Assembly: GCA_002317155.1 (NCBI GenBank)
Contig: DCIR01000071.1
Coordinates: 1-61,644, forward strand
From: Lachnospiraceae bacterium UBA1721
GTDB taxonomy: Bacteria > Bacillota > Clostridia > Lachnospirales > Lachnospiraceae
DNA length: 61,644 nucleotides
Direction: 5' to 3'
A model generated the notes under the pieces. It saw only the letters and a list, made by a program, of their open reading frames with translations, ran no database searches and was not told the origin of the DNA. Positions 27,391 through 35,032 of this stretch are shown here, piece by piece. The position numbers and the translations under genes were made by a program. Each line of letters starts with the position of its first letter. Positions within the stretch are counted from its first letter, which is position 1.

Positions 27391-28113
27391 ATGAATTACG
27401 ATTTATCTAAATTCAAATCAATGGTTGATGAACTCAATATAGATCTTTCAGATAGTCAGTATGATCAGTTTATTAAATATTATGAAATGCTGATCAAATG
27501 GAATGAGGTAATGAATCTTACAGCTATTACTGAGTTTGATGAAGTAATAGTTAAACATTTTGTAGATTCTATTTCATTAATAAAAGCTATCGATGTTAAT
27601 AAAAAGATTAATATTATTGATATTGGTACAGGTGCGGGTTTTCCGGGTATTCCTCTTAAAATAGCATACCCTAATCTAAAGATTACTTTATTGGATTCGC
27701 TTAATAAAAGAGTCGGATTCTTAAATGAAGTAATAAATGAACTGGATCTTAAAGATATTGAGGCACTTCATGGAAGAGCAGAAGATTATGCAAAAGCAGG
27801 ACAGCTTAGAGAAAAGTATGATTTATGTGTATCCAGAGCAGTAGCTAATCTTGCAACCTTATCTGAATATTGTCTTCCTTATGTAAAAGTAGGAGGAAAA
27901 TTTATATCGTATAAGTCTGAAAAACTTGCAGAAGAATTAGCTTCAGCCGGAAAAGCTATAAGTATTTTGGGAGGAAAAATCAATGATCCTATAGAATTTA
28001 TGCTTCCTGATACTGAAGTATTCAGAGCATTTATGATTATTGATAAGATAAAAGAAACTCCTAAAAAGTATCCTCGTAAGGCAGGAACTCCATCAAAGGA
28101 TCCACTTAAATAA
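27391..28113 (+). CDS. rsmG: 16S rRNA (guanine527-N7)-methyltransferase
   Basis: RsmG (GidB) methylates N7 of G527 in 16S rRNA using SAM; loss gives low-level streptomycin resistance in many bacteria. The SAM motif IIDIGTGAGFPGIPLKI, LLDSLNKRVGFLNEV and the C-terminal PRKAGTPSKDPL are diagnostic. The 240-residue length is standard. It stands between mnmG and parA, as in other Firmicutes origins. Confidence 0.96.
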   Translation: MNYDLSKFKSMVDELNIDLSDSQYDQFIKYYEMLIKWNEVMNLTAITEFDEVIVKHFVDSISLIKAIDVNKKINIIDIGTGAGFPGIPLKIAYPNLKITLLDSLNKRVGFLNEVINELDLKDIEALHGRAEDYAKAGQLREKYDLCVSRAVANLATLSEYCLPYVKVGGKFISYKSEKLAEELASAGKAISILGGKINDPIEFMLPDTEVFRAFMIIDKIKETPKKYPRKAGTPSKDPLK

Positions 28114-28209
28114 CATATTTATAATTACAAATAACATTTTTTAGTTATTAAGTTGAAAAAATATTATAAATAATATGTTTTTTAGAATTCTTATATTATA
28201 GATAATAAA

Positions 28210-28225
28210 TGTTTCACGTGATATA
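28210..28225. promoter_or_regulatory. Degenerate parS site in the parA promoter region
   Basis: TGTTTCACGTGATATA keeps the left half and the centre of parS, with two mismatches in the right half. It lies 44 bp upstream of the parA ATG, so ParB binding could autoregulate parAB. Confidence 0.5.
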
Positions 28226-28268
28226 ATAGTTAAGCATTTTTTGAATGTTTATCAGATTGGAGTAGTAA

Positions 28269-29033
28269 ATGAGTAAAATTATAGCTATTACCAACCAAAA
28301 AGGTGGCGTCGGAAAGACAACTACATCAATAAATCTTGCTGCAGCAATCGCTGAAACCGGTAAGAGAGTATTGGTTGTTGACATGGACCCTCAGGGAAAT
28401 ACCACCAGTGGATTTGGTGTTGATAAAAATGAAGTAGATAATACTATATATGAATTGATTTTAGAGGAATGTACTGCACAGGAATGTGTTATCAGAGATG
28501 TTGCTCAAAACGTATCGCTTATTCCTGCAAATGTTAATTTAGCAGGTATCGAAGTAGAATTAATCGATATGGATGACAGGCAGTATGTTCTTAAGAAAGA
28601 AATAGATTACATTGAGGATGAGTTTGATTATATTTTCATTGATTGTCCTCCTTCTCTTAATATGCTTACCATCAATGCAATGACTACTGCGCAGAGTGTT
28701 ATTGTACCTATTCAGTGTGAATATTATGCACTTGAAGGTGTGAGCCAGCTTATTCATACAATTAATCTTGTAAGACAGAAGCTTAATAGGAAGCTTACAA
28801 TCGATGGAATAGTATTTACCATGTACGATAGCAGAACAAATCTTGCTAATCAGGTAGTAGAGAATGTTAAGGAAAATTTGAATCATAATATTTATGAGAC
28901 AATGATTCCCAGAAATGTAAGACTTGCAGAAGCACCCAGCCATGGAGTACCTATCACAGTTTATGATGGTAAATCTACCGGTGCAGAAGCATACAGAGCA
29001 CTTGCAAAGGAAGTATTGGAACGTAACGGTTGA
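28269..29033 (+). CDS. parA: Chromosome-partitioning ATPase ParA (Soj)
   Basis: A Walker-type ATPase that binds DNA non-specifically and drives origin segregation with ParB. In Bacillus, Soj also regulates DnaA. It has the deviant Walker A KGGVGKTTTSINLA with its signature Lys, DMDPQGN, and FIDCPPSLNMLT. At 254 residues it is a short, chromosomal-type ParA without the N-terminal HTH of plasmid relatives. It is followed by parB after a 25-bp gap. Confidence 0.97.
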   Translation: MSKIIAITNQKGGVGKTTTSINLAAAIAETGKRVLVVDMDPQGNTTSGFGVDKNEVDNTIYELILEECTAQECVIRDVAQNVSLIPANVNLAGIEVELIDMDDRQYVLKKEIDYIEDEFDYIFIDCPPSLNMLTINAMTTAQSVIVPIQCEYYALEGVSQLIHTINLVRQKLNRKLTIDGIVFTMYDSRTNLANQVVENVKENLNHNIYETMIPRNVRLAEAPSHGVPITVYDGKSTGAEAYRALAKEVLERNG

Positions 29034-29058
29034 TAATTCAAATATTTTTGGAGTAGAT

Positions 29059-30006
29059 ATGGCAACTAAGGATAATACAAAGAAAACAGTACCTGCTAAG
29101 AAACCTGCAGCAAAGAAAGGTCTTGGAAAAGGTCTTAATGCTATGCTTGGTTCTATTGATGCAGAACCTGTAGAGAAAAAAGAAACCAAAGTTTCAGAAC
29201 CTGTTAAGAATGAAAGTGGAGTTACTAAGGTAAAGATTACCAAGGTAGAACCTTTCAGAGATCAGGCGCGTAAATATTTTAATGAAGATAAACTTCAGGA
29301 ACTCGCTGATTCAATTCAGGAACATGGTATTATTGAGCCTATTATTGTTCAGGACAGAGATACCTATTATCAGATTATTGCCGGTGAGCGTCGTTGGCGT
29401 GCAGCTAAGCTTGCAGGCTTAAAGGAAATTCCTGTAATAATAAAGCATTATACTGATGAGCAGGAAATACTTGAAGTATCGCTCATTGAGAATATTCAGA
29501 GAGAAGATCTGAATCCTATTGAAGAAGCTCAGGCATATAAAAAGCTCTTTGATGATTTTAATATGACCCAGGATAGGCTTGCTGATAAATTAGGTAAGAG
29601 CCGTTCGGAAATTGCTAACTCGATGAGACTCTTAAAGCTTTGTCCTGAAGTTCAGCAGATGATTATTGATGAGATGCTCAGCAAGGGTCATGCCAGAACA
29701 CTTATTACAATAGAAGATCCTAAGAAGCAGTATGAAATCGCTCAGTTGGCTTTTGACAAAAAGTTAAGTGTACGAGAAATCGAAAAGCTTGTTAAGAATA
29801 TTGATAAGCCTGATAAGATTAAGCCCGCTACTGATGAGCAGCTTCTTCTGATTTATAATGAAAAGCAGGAGCAGCTTAAGGAAGCACTTGGTACTAAGGT
29901 TTCTATTAACGCCAAGGGTAAGGGAATGGGAAGTATCACAATTGATTTTTACAATCATGATGACTTTGATAAGTTCGTATACATACTTACCAGAAAACCT
30001 GAATAA
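29059..30006 (+). CDS. parB: Chromosome-partitioning CTPase/DNA-binding ParB (Spo0J)
   Basis: ParB binds parS, hydrolyses CTP and slides as a clamp. The order is a basic ParA-stimulating N-terminus (KKGLGKGLNAML), a ParB/Srx CTPase domain with GERRWRAAK (C motif) and ENIQREDLNPIEEA, a helix-turn-helix (TQDRLADKLGKSRSEIANSMRLL), and a C-terminal dimerisation domain. I placed the start at 29059 (MATKDN) with GGAG upstream; the frame stays open further upstream inside parA. It is 315 residues long. The matching parS cluster lies upstream of parA. Confidence 0.96.
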   Translation: MATKDNTKKTVPAKKPAAKKGLGKGLNAMLGSIDAEPVEKKETKVSEPVKNESGVTKVKITKVEPFRDQARKYFNEDKLQELADSIQEHGIIEPIIVQDRDTYYQIIAGERRWRAAKLAGLKEIPVIIKHYTDEQEILEVSLIENIQREDLNPIEEAQAYKKLFDDFNMTQDRLADKLGKSRSEIANSMRLLKLCPEVQQMIIDEMLSKGHARTLITIEDPKKQYEIAQLAFDKKLSVREIEKLVKNIDKPDKIKPATDEQLLLIYNEKQEQLKEALGTKVSINAKGKGMGSITIDFYNHDDFDKFVYILTRKPE

Positions 30007-30025
30007 ATAAAGAAAGTAACAGAAT

Positions 30026-30562
30026 ATGGAAAGCAAGATCTTAAAGTCTATTGGTATAGCAAATTTTGATCCGGCTTACATTATTATAGTTCTCTTGTTA
30101 ATTATTATTGCGTTGGTAGTAATACTGATGATACAGATGAATAACAAGAAAAAAATCGAGAAGATGGAATACAGACTCAGAAGACTTTGTGCCGGAAGAG
30201 ATGGAGAAAGTCTTGAGGATGAATTGGCCAAGCTGTTTGAAGATAATGAGTATATGATGACTACAGTCAATCAGCATAAGACCAATATCAGAAATATTTA
30301 TAAGCGTCTCGAGAAGACATATCAGAAGATGGCGCTTGTAAAGTATGATGCATTCAGTCAGATGGGTGGACAGCTTAGTTTTGTACTGGCCGTGCTTGAT
30401 GAAAAAAATAATGGATACCTGATCAATTCGGTTCACAGCCTTAACGGAAATTATTGCTATTCAAAAGAGATAGTTAACGGAACCTGTGATATTGAACTTG
30501 GTGATGAGGAGTTCGAGGCACTTACACAGGCTAAGGAAGTCGAACTTCAGATTATGAAGTAA
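30026..30562 (+). CDS. DUF4446 family membrane-anchored protein
   Basis: A 178-residue protein with one N-terminal transmembrane helix (about residues 17-37), a coiled-coil-like segment (about 40-90) and a C-terminal alpha/beta part with VKYDAFSQMGGQLSFVLAVLD. From memory this matches DUF4446, which sits downstream of parB in many Clostridia. The function is unknown; the position suggests an envelope protein co-expressed with parAB. It is 19 bp after parB. Confidence 0.8.
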   Translation: MESKILKSIGIANFDPAYIIIVLLLIIIALVVILMIQMNNKKKIEKMEYRLRRLCAGRDGESLEDELAKLFEDNEYMMTTVNQHKTNIRNIYKRLEKTYQKMALVKYDAFSQMGGQLSFVLAVLDEKNNGYLINSVHSLNGNYCYSKEIVNGTCDIELGDEEFEALTQAKEVELQIMK

Positions 30563-30674
30563 GTTGTTATTTTATAAAGTAAGAATATAAATTATTTAGT
30601 AAGTTAATTTACATCAAAAGATAAAAAAAATGACACATATGTCATAAACGGTATAACCGGGAATGGAGTAAGAG

Positions 30675-31964
30675 ATGATTGATATTAAGTTTTTACGTGA
30701 GAATCCTGAAGTAGTTAAGGAGAATATTAAGAAGAAGTTCCAGGATGAGAAGCTTCCTCTTGTTGATGAGGTAATCGAGCTTGATCTTCAGAGTCGTAAA
30801 GCTAAGCAGGAGGCTGATGATCTTCGTGCTGCCAAGAATAAGATTTCTAAGGAAATCGGTGCTCTTATGGCACAGGGTAAGAAGGAAGAAGCTGAAGCTA
30901 AGAAGGCTGAGGTTGCAGCTAACGCTAAGCGCCTTGCAGAGCTTGAAGTAATCGAGCCTGAACTTCAGGAAAAGGTTACCAAGATTATGATGAAGATTCC
31001 TAACATCATCGATCCTTCAGTTCCTGTTGGTAAGGATGATTCAGAGAATGTTGAAATCGAGAAATTTGGTGAGCCCGTAGTTCCTGATTTTGAAGTTCCT
31101 TATCATGCAGATATTCTTGAGAGCATTGAGGGTATTGATAAGGATGCTGCCGGACGTACCAGTGGTAATGGTTTCTATTATCTCCTTGGTGATGCTGCAA
31201 GACTTCACTCAGCAATGATCAGCTATGCAAGAGATTTCATGATTGATAAGGGATTTATTTATGCAGTACCTCCTTTCATGATTCGTAGTAATGTAGTTAC
31301 CGGTGTTATGAGCTTTGCAGAGATGGAAGCTATGATGTACAAGATTGAGGGTGAAGATCTCTATCTTATCGGAACTTCAGAGCATTCTATGATTGGTCGT
31401 TTCCAGGGACAGATTGTTGAAGAAGCTAAGCTTCCTATCACTATGACTTCATATTCACCTTGCTTCCGTAAGGAAGTTGGTTCTCATGGTATTGAGGAGC
31501 GTGGTGTATACCGTGTTCATCAGTTTGAAAAGCAGGAGATGGTTGTTCTCTGCAAGCCTGAGGATTCAATGGATTGGTATAACAAGATGTGGTCTTACAC
31601 CGTAGAGTTCTTCAGAAGCCTTGATGTTCCTGTTCGTACTCTTGAGTGCTGTTCAGGTGATCTTGCAGATCTTAAGGTTAAGTCTTGTGACGTTGAAGCA
31701 TGGAGTCCTCGTCAACAGAAGTACTTCGAGGTAGGATCATGCTCTACTCTCGGAGATGCTCAGGCAAGAAGACTTGGTATCCGTACCAAGGGTGAGAATG
31801 GTACTTATCTTGTTCATACTCTTAACAATACCGTACTTGCTACTCCCAGAGGACTTATTGCAGTTCTTGAGAACAATGTAAATGCAGATGGCTCAATCAA
31901 TGTTCCCAAGGCACTTCAGCCTTACATGGGTGGTAAGGAAAAGATCGTTCCTATCAAGAAGTAA
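30675..31964 (+). CDS. serS: Seryl-tRNA synthetase
   Basis: A class II synthetase charging tRNA-Ser. The N-terminal antiparallel coiled coil that binds the tRNA variable arm covers about residues 25-100. Class II motif 2 appears as FRKEVGSHGIEERGVYRVHQFEKQE and motif 3 as LATPRGLIAVLEN, each given here as its conserved core. Several core blocks differ from the common bacterial SerRS (LIGTSEHSMIG in place of LIPTAE, and TPRGL in place of VGRTL), so it belongs to a distinct SerRS subgroup. The 429-residue length is normal. No T-box leader is visible upstream. Confidence 0.94.
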   Translation: MIDIKFLRENPEVVKENIKKKFQDEKLPLVDEVIELDLQSRKAKQEADDLRAAKNKISKEIGALMAQGKKEEAEAKKAEVAANAKRLAELEVIEPELQEKVTKIMMKIPNIIDPSVPVGKDDSENVEIEKFGEPVVPDFEVPYHADILESIEGIDKDAAGRTSGNGFYYLLGDAARLHSAMISYARDFMIDKGFIYAVPPFMIRSNVVTGVMSFAEMEAMMYKIEGEDLYLIGTSEHSMIGRFQGQIVEEAKLPITMTSYSPCFRKEVGSHGIEERGVYRVHQFEKQEMVVLCKPEDSMDWYNKMWSYTVEFFRSLDVPVRTLECCSGDLADLKVKSCDVEAWSPRQQKYFEVGSCSTLGDAQARRLGIRTKGENGTYLVHTLNNTVLATPRGLIAVLENNVNADGSINVPKALQPYMGGKEKIVPIKK

Positions 31965-31997
31965 TTGAAAAGTATTTATACCTAAAGAATATATATT

Positions 31998-32474
31998 ATG
32001 GCTGAAAAGACTGATATTATAGAAGAATCCGTTTCGGTTGATGCTTTTCAGGATGAAAAAGCATTAAAAAAGCAGATGGCTTTGAAAGAGAAAGAAGAAT
32101 TGATCCAAAAGATCGAAGCTATGGATGAGTCAGTTCTGCCTGATAAGGATGAGATTTTAAGAAAATTAAAATCTAATTACGAAAAAGAAAAGAATACAGA
32201 AAATAAAGCTAAATCTACCACGGGCAATAGTTTCTTATTGCCCGTTGGAATGTTTTTCCAGTTTATATTTACTGTAGCCGGTGGTGGAATGTTCATAGCC
32301 GGATTAATAGCCGGATTTAGTGTGAAGTGGGATACTTCACTCAATGATGGCATAGCAAACATTTCAATTGTACTTGTGTTTGCAGGTGGAATTATGTTTG
32401 CTATAGGTATAGCACTTATATTCATATTATATAAGGCTGCCTTAAAGAGATATTTATCAAGTAAAATGAAGTAG
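31998..32474 (+). CDS. Uncharacterised two-helix membrane protein
   Basis: 158 residues. The first about 75 are charged and predicted helical or coiled coil; two hydrophobic segments follow (about residues 82-107 and 120-147), each Gly-rich, with a short basic tail. I do not recognise a family. It starts 33 bp after serS and ends 22 bp before the DUF3881 gene, so it is likely co-transcribed with both. A perfect 10-bp inverted repeat lies inside the coding sequence at 32220-32245. Confidence 0.7.
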   Translation: MAEKTDIIEESVSVDAFQDEKALKKQMALKEKEELIQKIEAMDESVLPDKDEILRKLKSNYEKEKNTENKAKSTTGNSFLLPVGMFFQFIFTVAGGGMFIAGLIAGFSVKWDTSLNDGIANISIVLVFAGGIMFAIGIALIFILYKAALKRYLSSKMK

Positions 32475-32496
32475 TTGATGTTCGGAGGAAAACTCA

Positions 32497-33384
32497 TTGC
32501 ACAGATATCTTCGTGCTATAGGTTTTAGCAAAAAAAGCAGAAAAGAAATACAGGAACTGGTTACTGACAGCATCCACAAATCAGATCGTCGTGGTTATAC
32601 ACTTAGTCCCGACGATGTAATGCTTGCGGAGTTCAGCAGAGATTATGCTGACAGTATGGGTATAACAGTTGCCGGTACCTTTGATGATGATGATAAGTTC
32701 CATACGGAATATTATTTTCCTTATCTTAATGGTACGGGTGTTTCTTCGTATGAGGATATTTCAGTAGAGAAGCATGCTGCTGAGGATTCTTATGCCGGAA
32801 TATGTGATGATATTAAGGTTGGAATTTCCGTTATATTCTATCTTCAGAACAGAATTCCTTATGTAAATGCACAGACTGCCGGTAAGCTTCCGATAAAGGG
32901 TACTTCAGTTACTTTTTCAGGTCTTTCTGTGAAGGGGAGTGTGCTTATTCCTATGTTTAAGCTTCCCGGTGACGAAGAGAGAATTACCAAAGAATCCGCT
33001 GAGAGGGCTAAGCTTATTGCCGCAGCAAAAAACGGAGACGAAGAGGCTATAGAAACTCTGACTCTCGAAGACATGGATGTATATAGCGCAATTTCCAAGA
33101 GAATACTCAAGGAAGATATTTATTCTATCGTAGATACAAGCTTTATGCCTTATGGTGTGGAGTGCGATCAGTATTCAATAATTGCGGATATTAAAGGCGT
33201 ACGAAAAGTAATAAATCATGTTACTGAGGAGGAAGTATATATCCTGACTCTGTATTGCAACGATTTGACTTTTGATATTGCAATAAATATAATGGATTTG
33301 GTCGGCGAGCCTGAAGTCGGAAGAAGATTTAAGGGTGTTGTATGGCTCCAGGGAAAAATCAATTTTCCTGAGGATGTAATATAA
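32497..33384 (+). CDS. DUF3881 family protein (TTG start)
   Basis: A 295-residue soluble protein without recognisable catalytic motifs. From memory it matches DUF3881, which is conserved in Lachnospiraceae. The start is TTG at 32497, supported by GGAGG 9 nt upstream and by the conserved N-terminus HRYLRAIGFS. No in-frame ATG lies nearby. It has a beta-rich middle and an acidic C-terminal half. The function is unknown; it is adjacent to serS and tRNA-Arg. Confidence 0.75.
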   Translation: MHRYLRAIGFSKKSRKEIQELVTDSIHKSDRRGYTLSPDDVMLAEFSRDYADSMGITVAGTFDDDDKFHTEYYFPYLNGTGVSSYEDISVEKHAAEDSYAGICDDIKVGISVIFYLQNRIPYVNAQTAGKLPIKGTSVTFSGLSVKGSVLIPMFKLPGDEERITKESAERAKLIAAAKNGDEEAIETLTLEDMDVYSAISKRILKEDIYSIVDTSFMPYGVECDQYSIIADIKGVRKVINHVTEEEVYILTLYCNDLTFDIAINIMDLVGEPEVGRRFKGVVWLQGKINFPEDVI

Positions 33385-33440
33385 TTAGGTCGTTCAAAAT
33401 AATGTACTTAATTTATTCGAAGCAATGTATTTAGTTGATT

Positions 33441-33512
33441 GCTCCTTTAGTTAAATGGATATAACAGGCCCCTCCTAAGGGTCAGTTGTGGGTTCGATTC
33501 CCGCAAGGAGCG
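33441..33512 (+). tRNA. tRNA-Arg (anticodon CCT)
   Basis: A 72-nt cloverleaf. The acceptor stem GCTCCTT pairs with AAGGAGC and the discriminator is G. The anticodon stem GGCCC/GGGTC carries the loop CTCCTAA with anticodon CCT, which reads AGG. The T-arm is GTGGGTTCGATTCCCGC. No CCA is encoded. A strong terminator follows 4 nt later. Confidence 0.95.
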
Positions 33513-33516
33513 TTAT

Positions 33517-33541
33517 GCCCGGTTATGCCGGGCGTTTTTTT
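33517..33541 (+). terminator. Terminator of tRNA-Arg
   Basis: GCCCGG (33517-33522), a 5-nt loop and CCGGGC (33528-33533), followed by G and a T-run. Confidence 0.92.
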
Positions 33542-33566
33542 TAGAATATCTTTAAGGGTTAAAATT

Positions 33567-34058
33567 ATGCATATTATTCTTCATCAGCCGGAGATTCCGC
33601 AGAATACCGGAAATATTGGAAGAACCTGTGTTGCGACCAATACAAGTCTTCATTTAATTGAGCCTCTTGGTTTTCAGATTAATGAAAAACAGTTAAAAAG
33701 AGCCGGTATGGATTATTGGGATAAACTTGATGTGACGAGATACATCAATATGAATGATTTTCACGAAAAGCATCCCGGAGCAGTAATTTGGATGGCTACT
33801 ACCAAGGCACATCAGTGTTATACCGATGTGCAGTTTGGACCTGATGATTATATTATGTTTGGGCGCGAAAGTGCAGGTATACCTGAAGAGCTTCTTGTTG
33901 AAAATGAAGAACATTGCATCCGTATACCTATGGGTGAGAATATCAGATCACTTAATTTGTCCAATTCTGTAGCTATTGTTCTCTACGAGGCATTAAGGCA
34001 GCAGAAATTTGCGGGACTTGAAGAGAACGGCCAGCTTCACAGACTTGAATGGAAATAA
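33567..34058 (+). CDS. trmL: tRNA (cytidine/uridine-34-2'-O)-methyltransferase TrmL
   Basis: A minimal SPOUT (trefoil-knot) methyltransferase that modifies the ribose of wobble nucleotide 34 in tRNA-Leu. Motif 1 LHQPEIPQNTGNIGRT, motif 2 IMFGRESAGIPEELL and motif 3 RIPMGENIRSLNLSNSVAIV are intact. I placed the start at 33567 (MHIILHQPE), because the longer reading would cross the tRNA and its terminator. The 163-residue length is typical. Confidence 0.94.
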   Translation: MHIILHQPEIPQNTGNIGRTCVATNTSLHLIEPLGFQINEKQLKRAGMDYWDKLDVTRYINMNDFHEKHPGAVIWMATTKAHQCYTDVQFGPDDYIMFGRESAGIPEELLVENEEHCIRIPMGENIRSLNLSNSVAIVLYEALRQQKFAGLEENGQLHRLEWK

Positions 34059-34079
34059 ATCGTTGAAAAGGAACGACCT

Positions 34080-35030
34080 ATGATTGAAGTAAAAAATATA
34101 TCTAAAAGATATGGAAAGAAAATAGCTGTTGATGGTATTTCCTTCTCATTCGAAAAAGATAAAATATATGGATTACTGGGTACAAACGGTGCAGGTAAGT
34201 CATCAATTATGAATATTTTATCGGGTTATCTGGTTCCGGATGACGGATGTGTCATAATTAATGATGTTAATATTCATAAGAACGCAAAAAAATCAAAGGT
34301 GTTAGTTGGTTTTCTTCCGGAAACACCTCCTTTATACAATAATATGACTGTAAAGGAATATCTTGATTTTGTAGCAGAGATTAAGGGAGTATCCAAAAAA
34401 GATAGAGAAGCAGAAGTCGACAGAGTAATGAAGTCTGTATCAATTAATGATACTGAAGATAAATTGATCAGGTCTCTTTCAAACGGAAACAAGCAGCTTG
34501 TTGGTATTGCTCAGGCTATTATAGGTAATCCCGAGGTACTTATATTTGATGAACTTACATCTGAACTTGATCCTAAGCAGATTGCAAAAGTCAGAAGTAT
34601 TATAAAGGAACTAGGCAAGAATCATACAGTAATTTTAAGCTCAGGTATTTTGACAGAAATCAGTGCATTGTGCGATGAAATACTAATTCTTTCAAACGGA
34701 AAAATTATTGCTCATGATAATCCCGAGAATCTGAAAAAAATACTCGGAGACAGTGATGAGATAATTATTTCAATAGTTGGTAAAGTGGAAAAAGCAAATT
34801 CTGTGCTTAGAAAGATACCCGGAGTAAAGAAGGTGGAGGGTATCGGTAAAGATTCTGACGGTCATAATAAGATAAAGGTAAATTATGTATCAGACAGAGA
34901 TATCAGAGAAGTTATTTCTTCAACCTTAAGTAATAATAAGATAGTGGTTGTAGAGATGGTAAGGAATGAAGTTCAGCTGGAAGATGTATTTCTTAAATTA
35001 ACTTCTGATCAAGATACTGAGGATAAGTAA
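34080..35030 (+). CDS. ABC transporter ATP-binding protein (GldA/NatA-like) lacking the H-loop histidine
   Basis: The ATPase of an ABC-2 type exporter. Walker A GTNGAGKSS, the Q-loop region GFLPETPPLYNNMTV, signature LSNGNKQ and Walker B VLIFDELTSELDP are present with the catalytic Glu. The H-loop (normally LSTHIL or LSSHIL) reads LSSGIL, so the switch histidine is Gly189. DEL replaces the usual DEP. A C-terminal regulatory region (about 220-316) follows. It ends 2 bp before the fused permease gene, its obvious partner. ATP hydrolysis may be slow or need an asymmetric arrangement. Confidence 0.92.
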   Translation: MIEVKNISKRYGKKIAVDGISFSFEKDKIYGLLGTNGAGKSSIMNILSGYLVPDDGCVIINDVNIHKNAKKSKVLVGFLPETPPLYNNMTVKEYLDFVAEIKGVSKKDREAEVDRVMKSVSINDTEDKLIRSLSNGNKQLVGIAQAIIGNPEVLIFDELTSELDPKQIAKVRSIIKELGKNHTVILSSGILTEISALCDEILILSNGKIIAHDNPENLKKILGDSDEIIISIVGKVEKANSVLRKIPGVKKVEGIGKDSDGHNKIKVNYVSDRDIREVISSTLSNNKIVVVEMVRNEVQLEDVFLKLTSDQDTEDK

Positions 35031-35032
35031 TT

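Noticed and set aside
30563..30674. Possible T-box leader upstream of serS
   Set aside because: The gap is only 112 bp, has no T-box core and no terminator; only a short palindrome (ATGACA-CATA-TGTCAT, 30630-30645) is present.
33486..33566. Longer TrmL start overlapping the tRNA
   Set aside because: The extra N-terminus would be translated from the tRNA and its terminator and has no family similarity.
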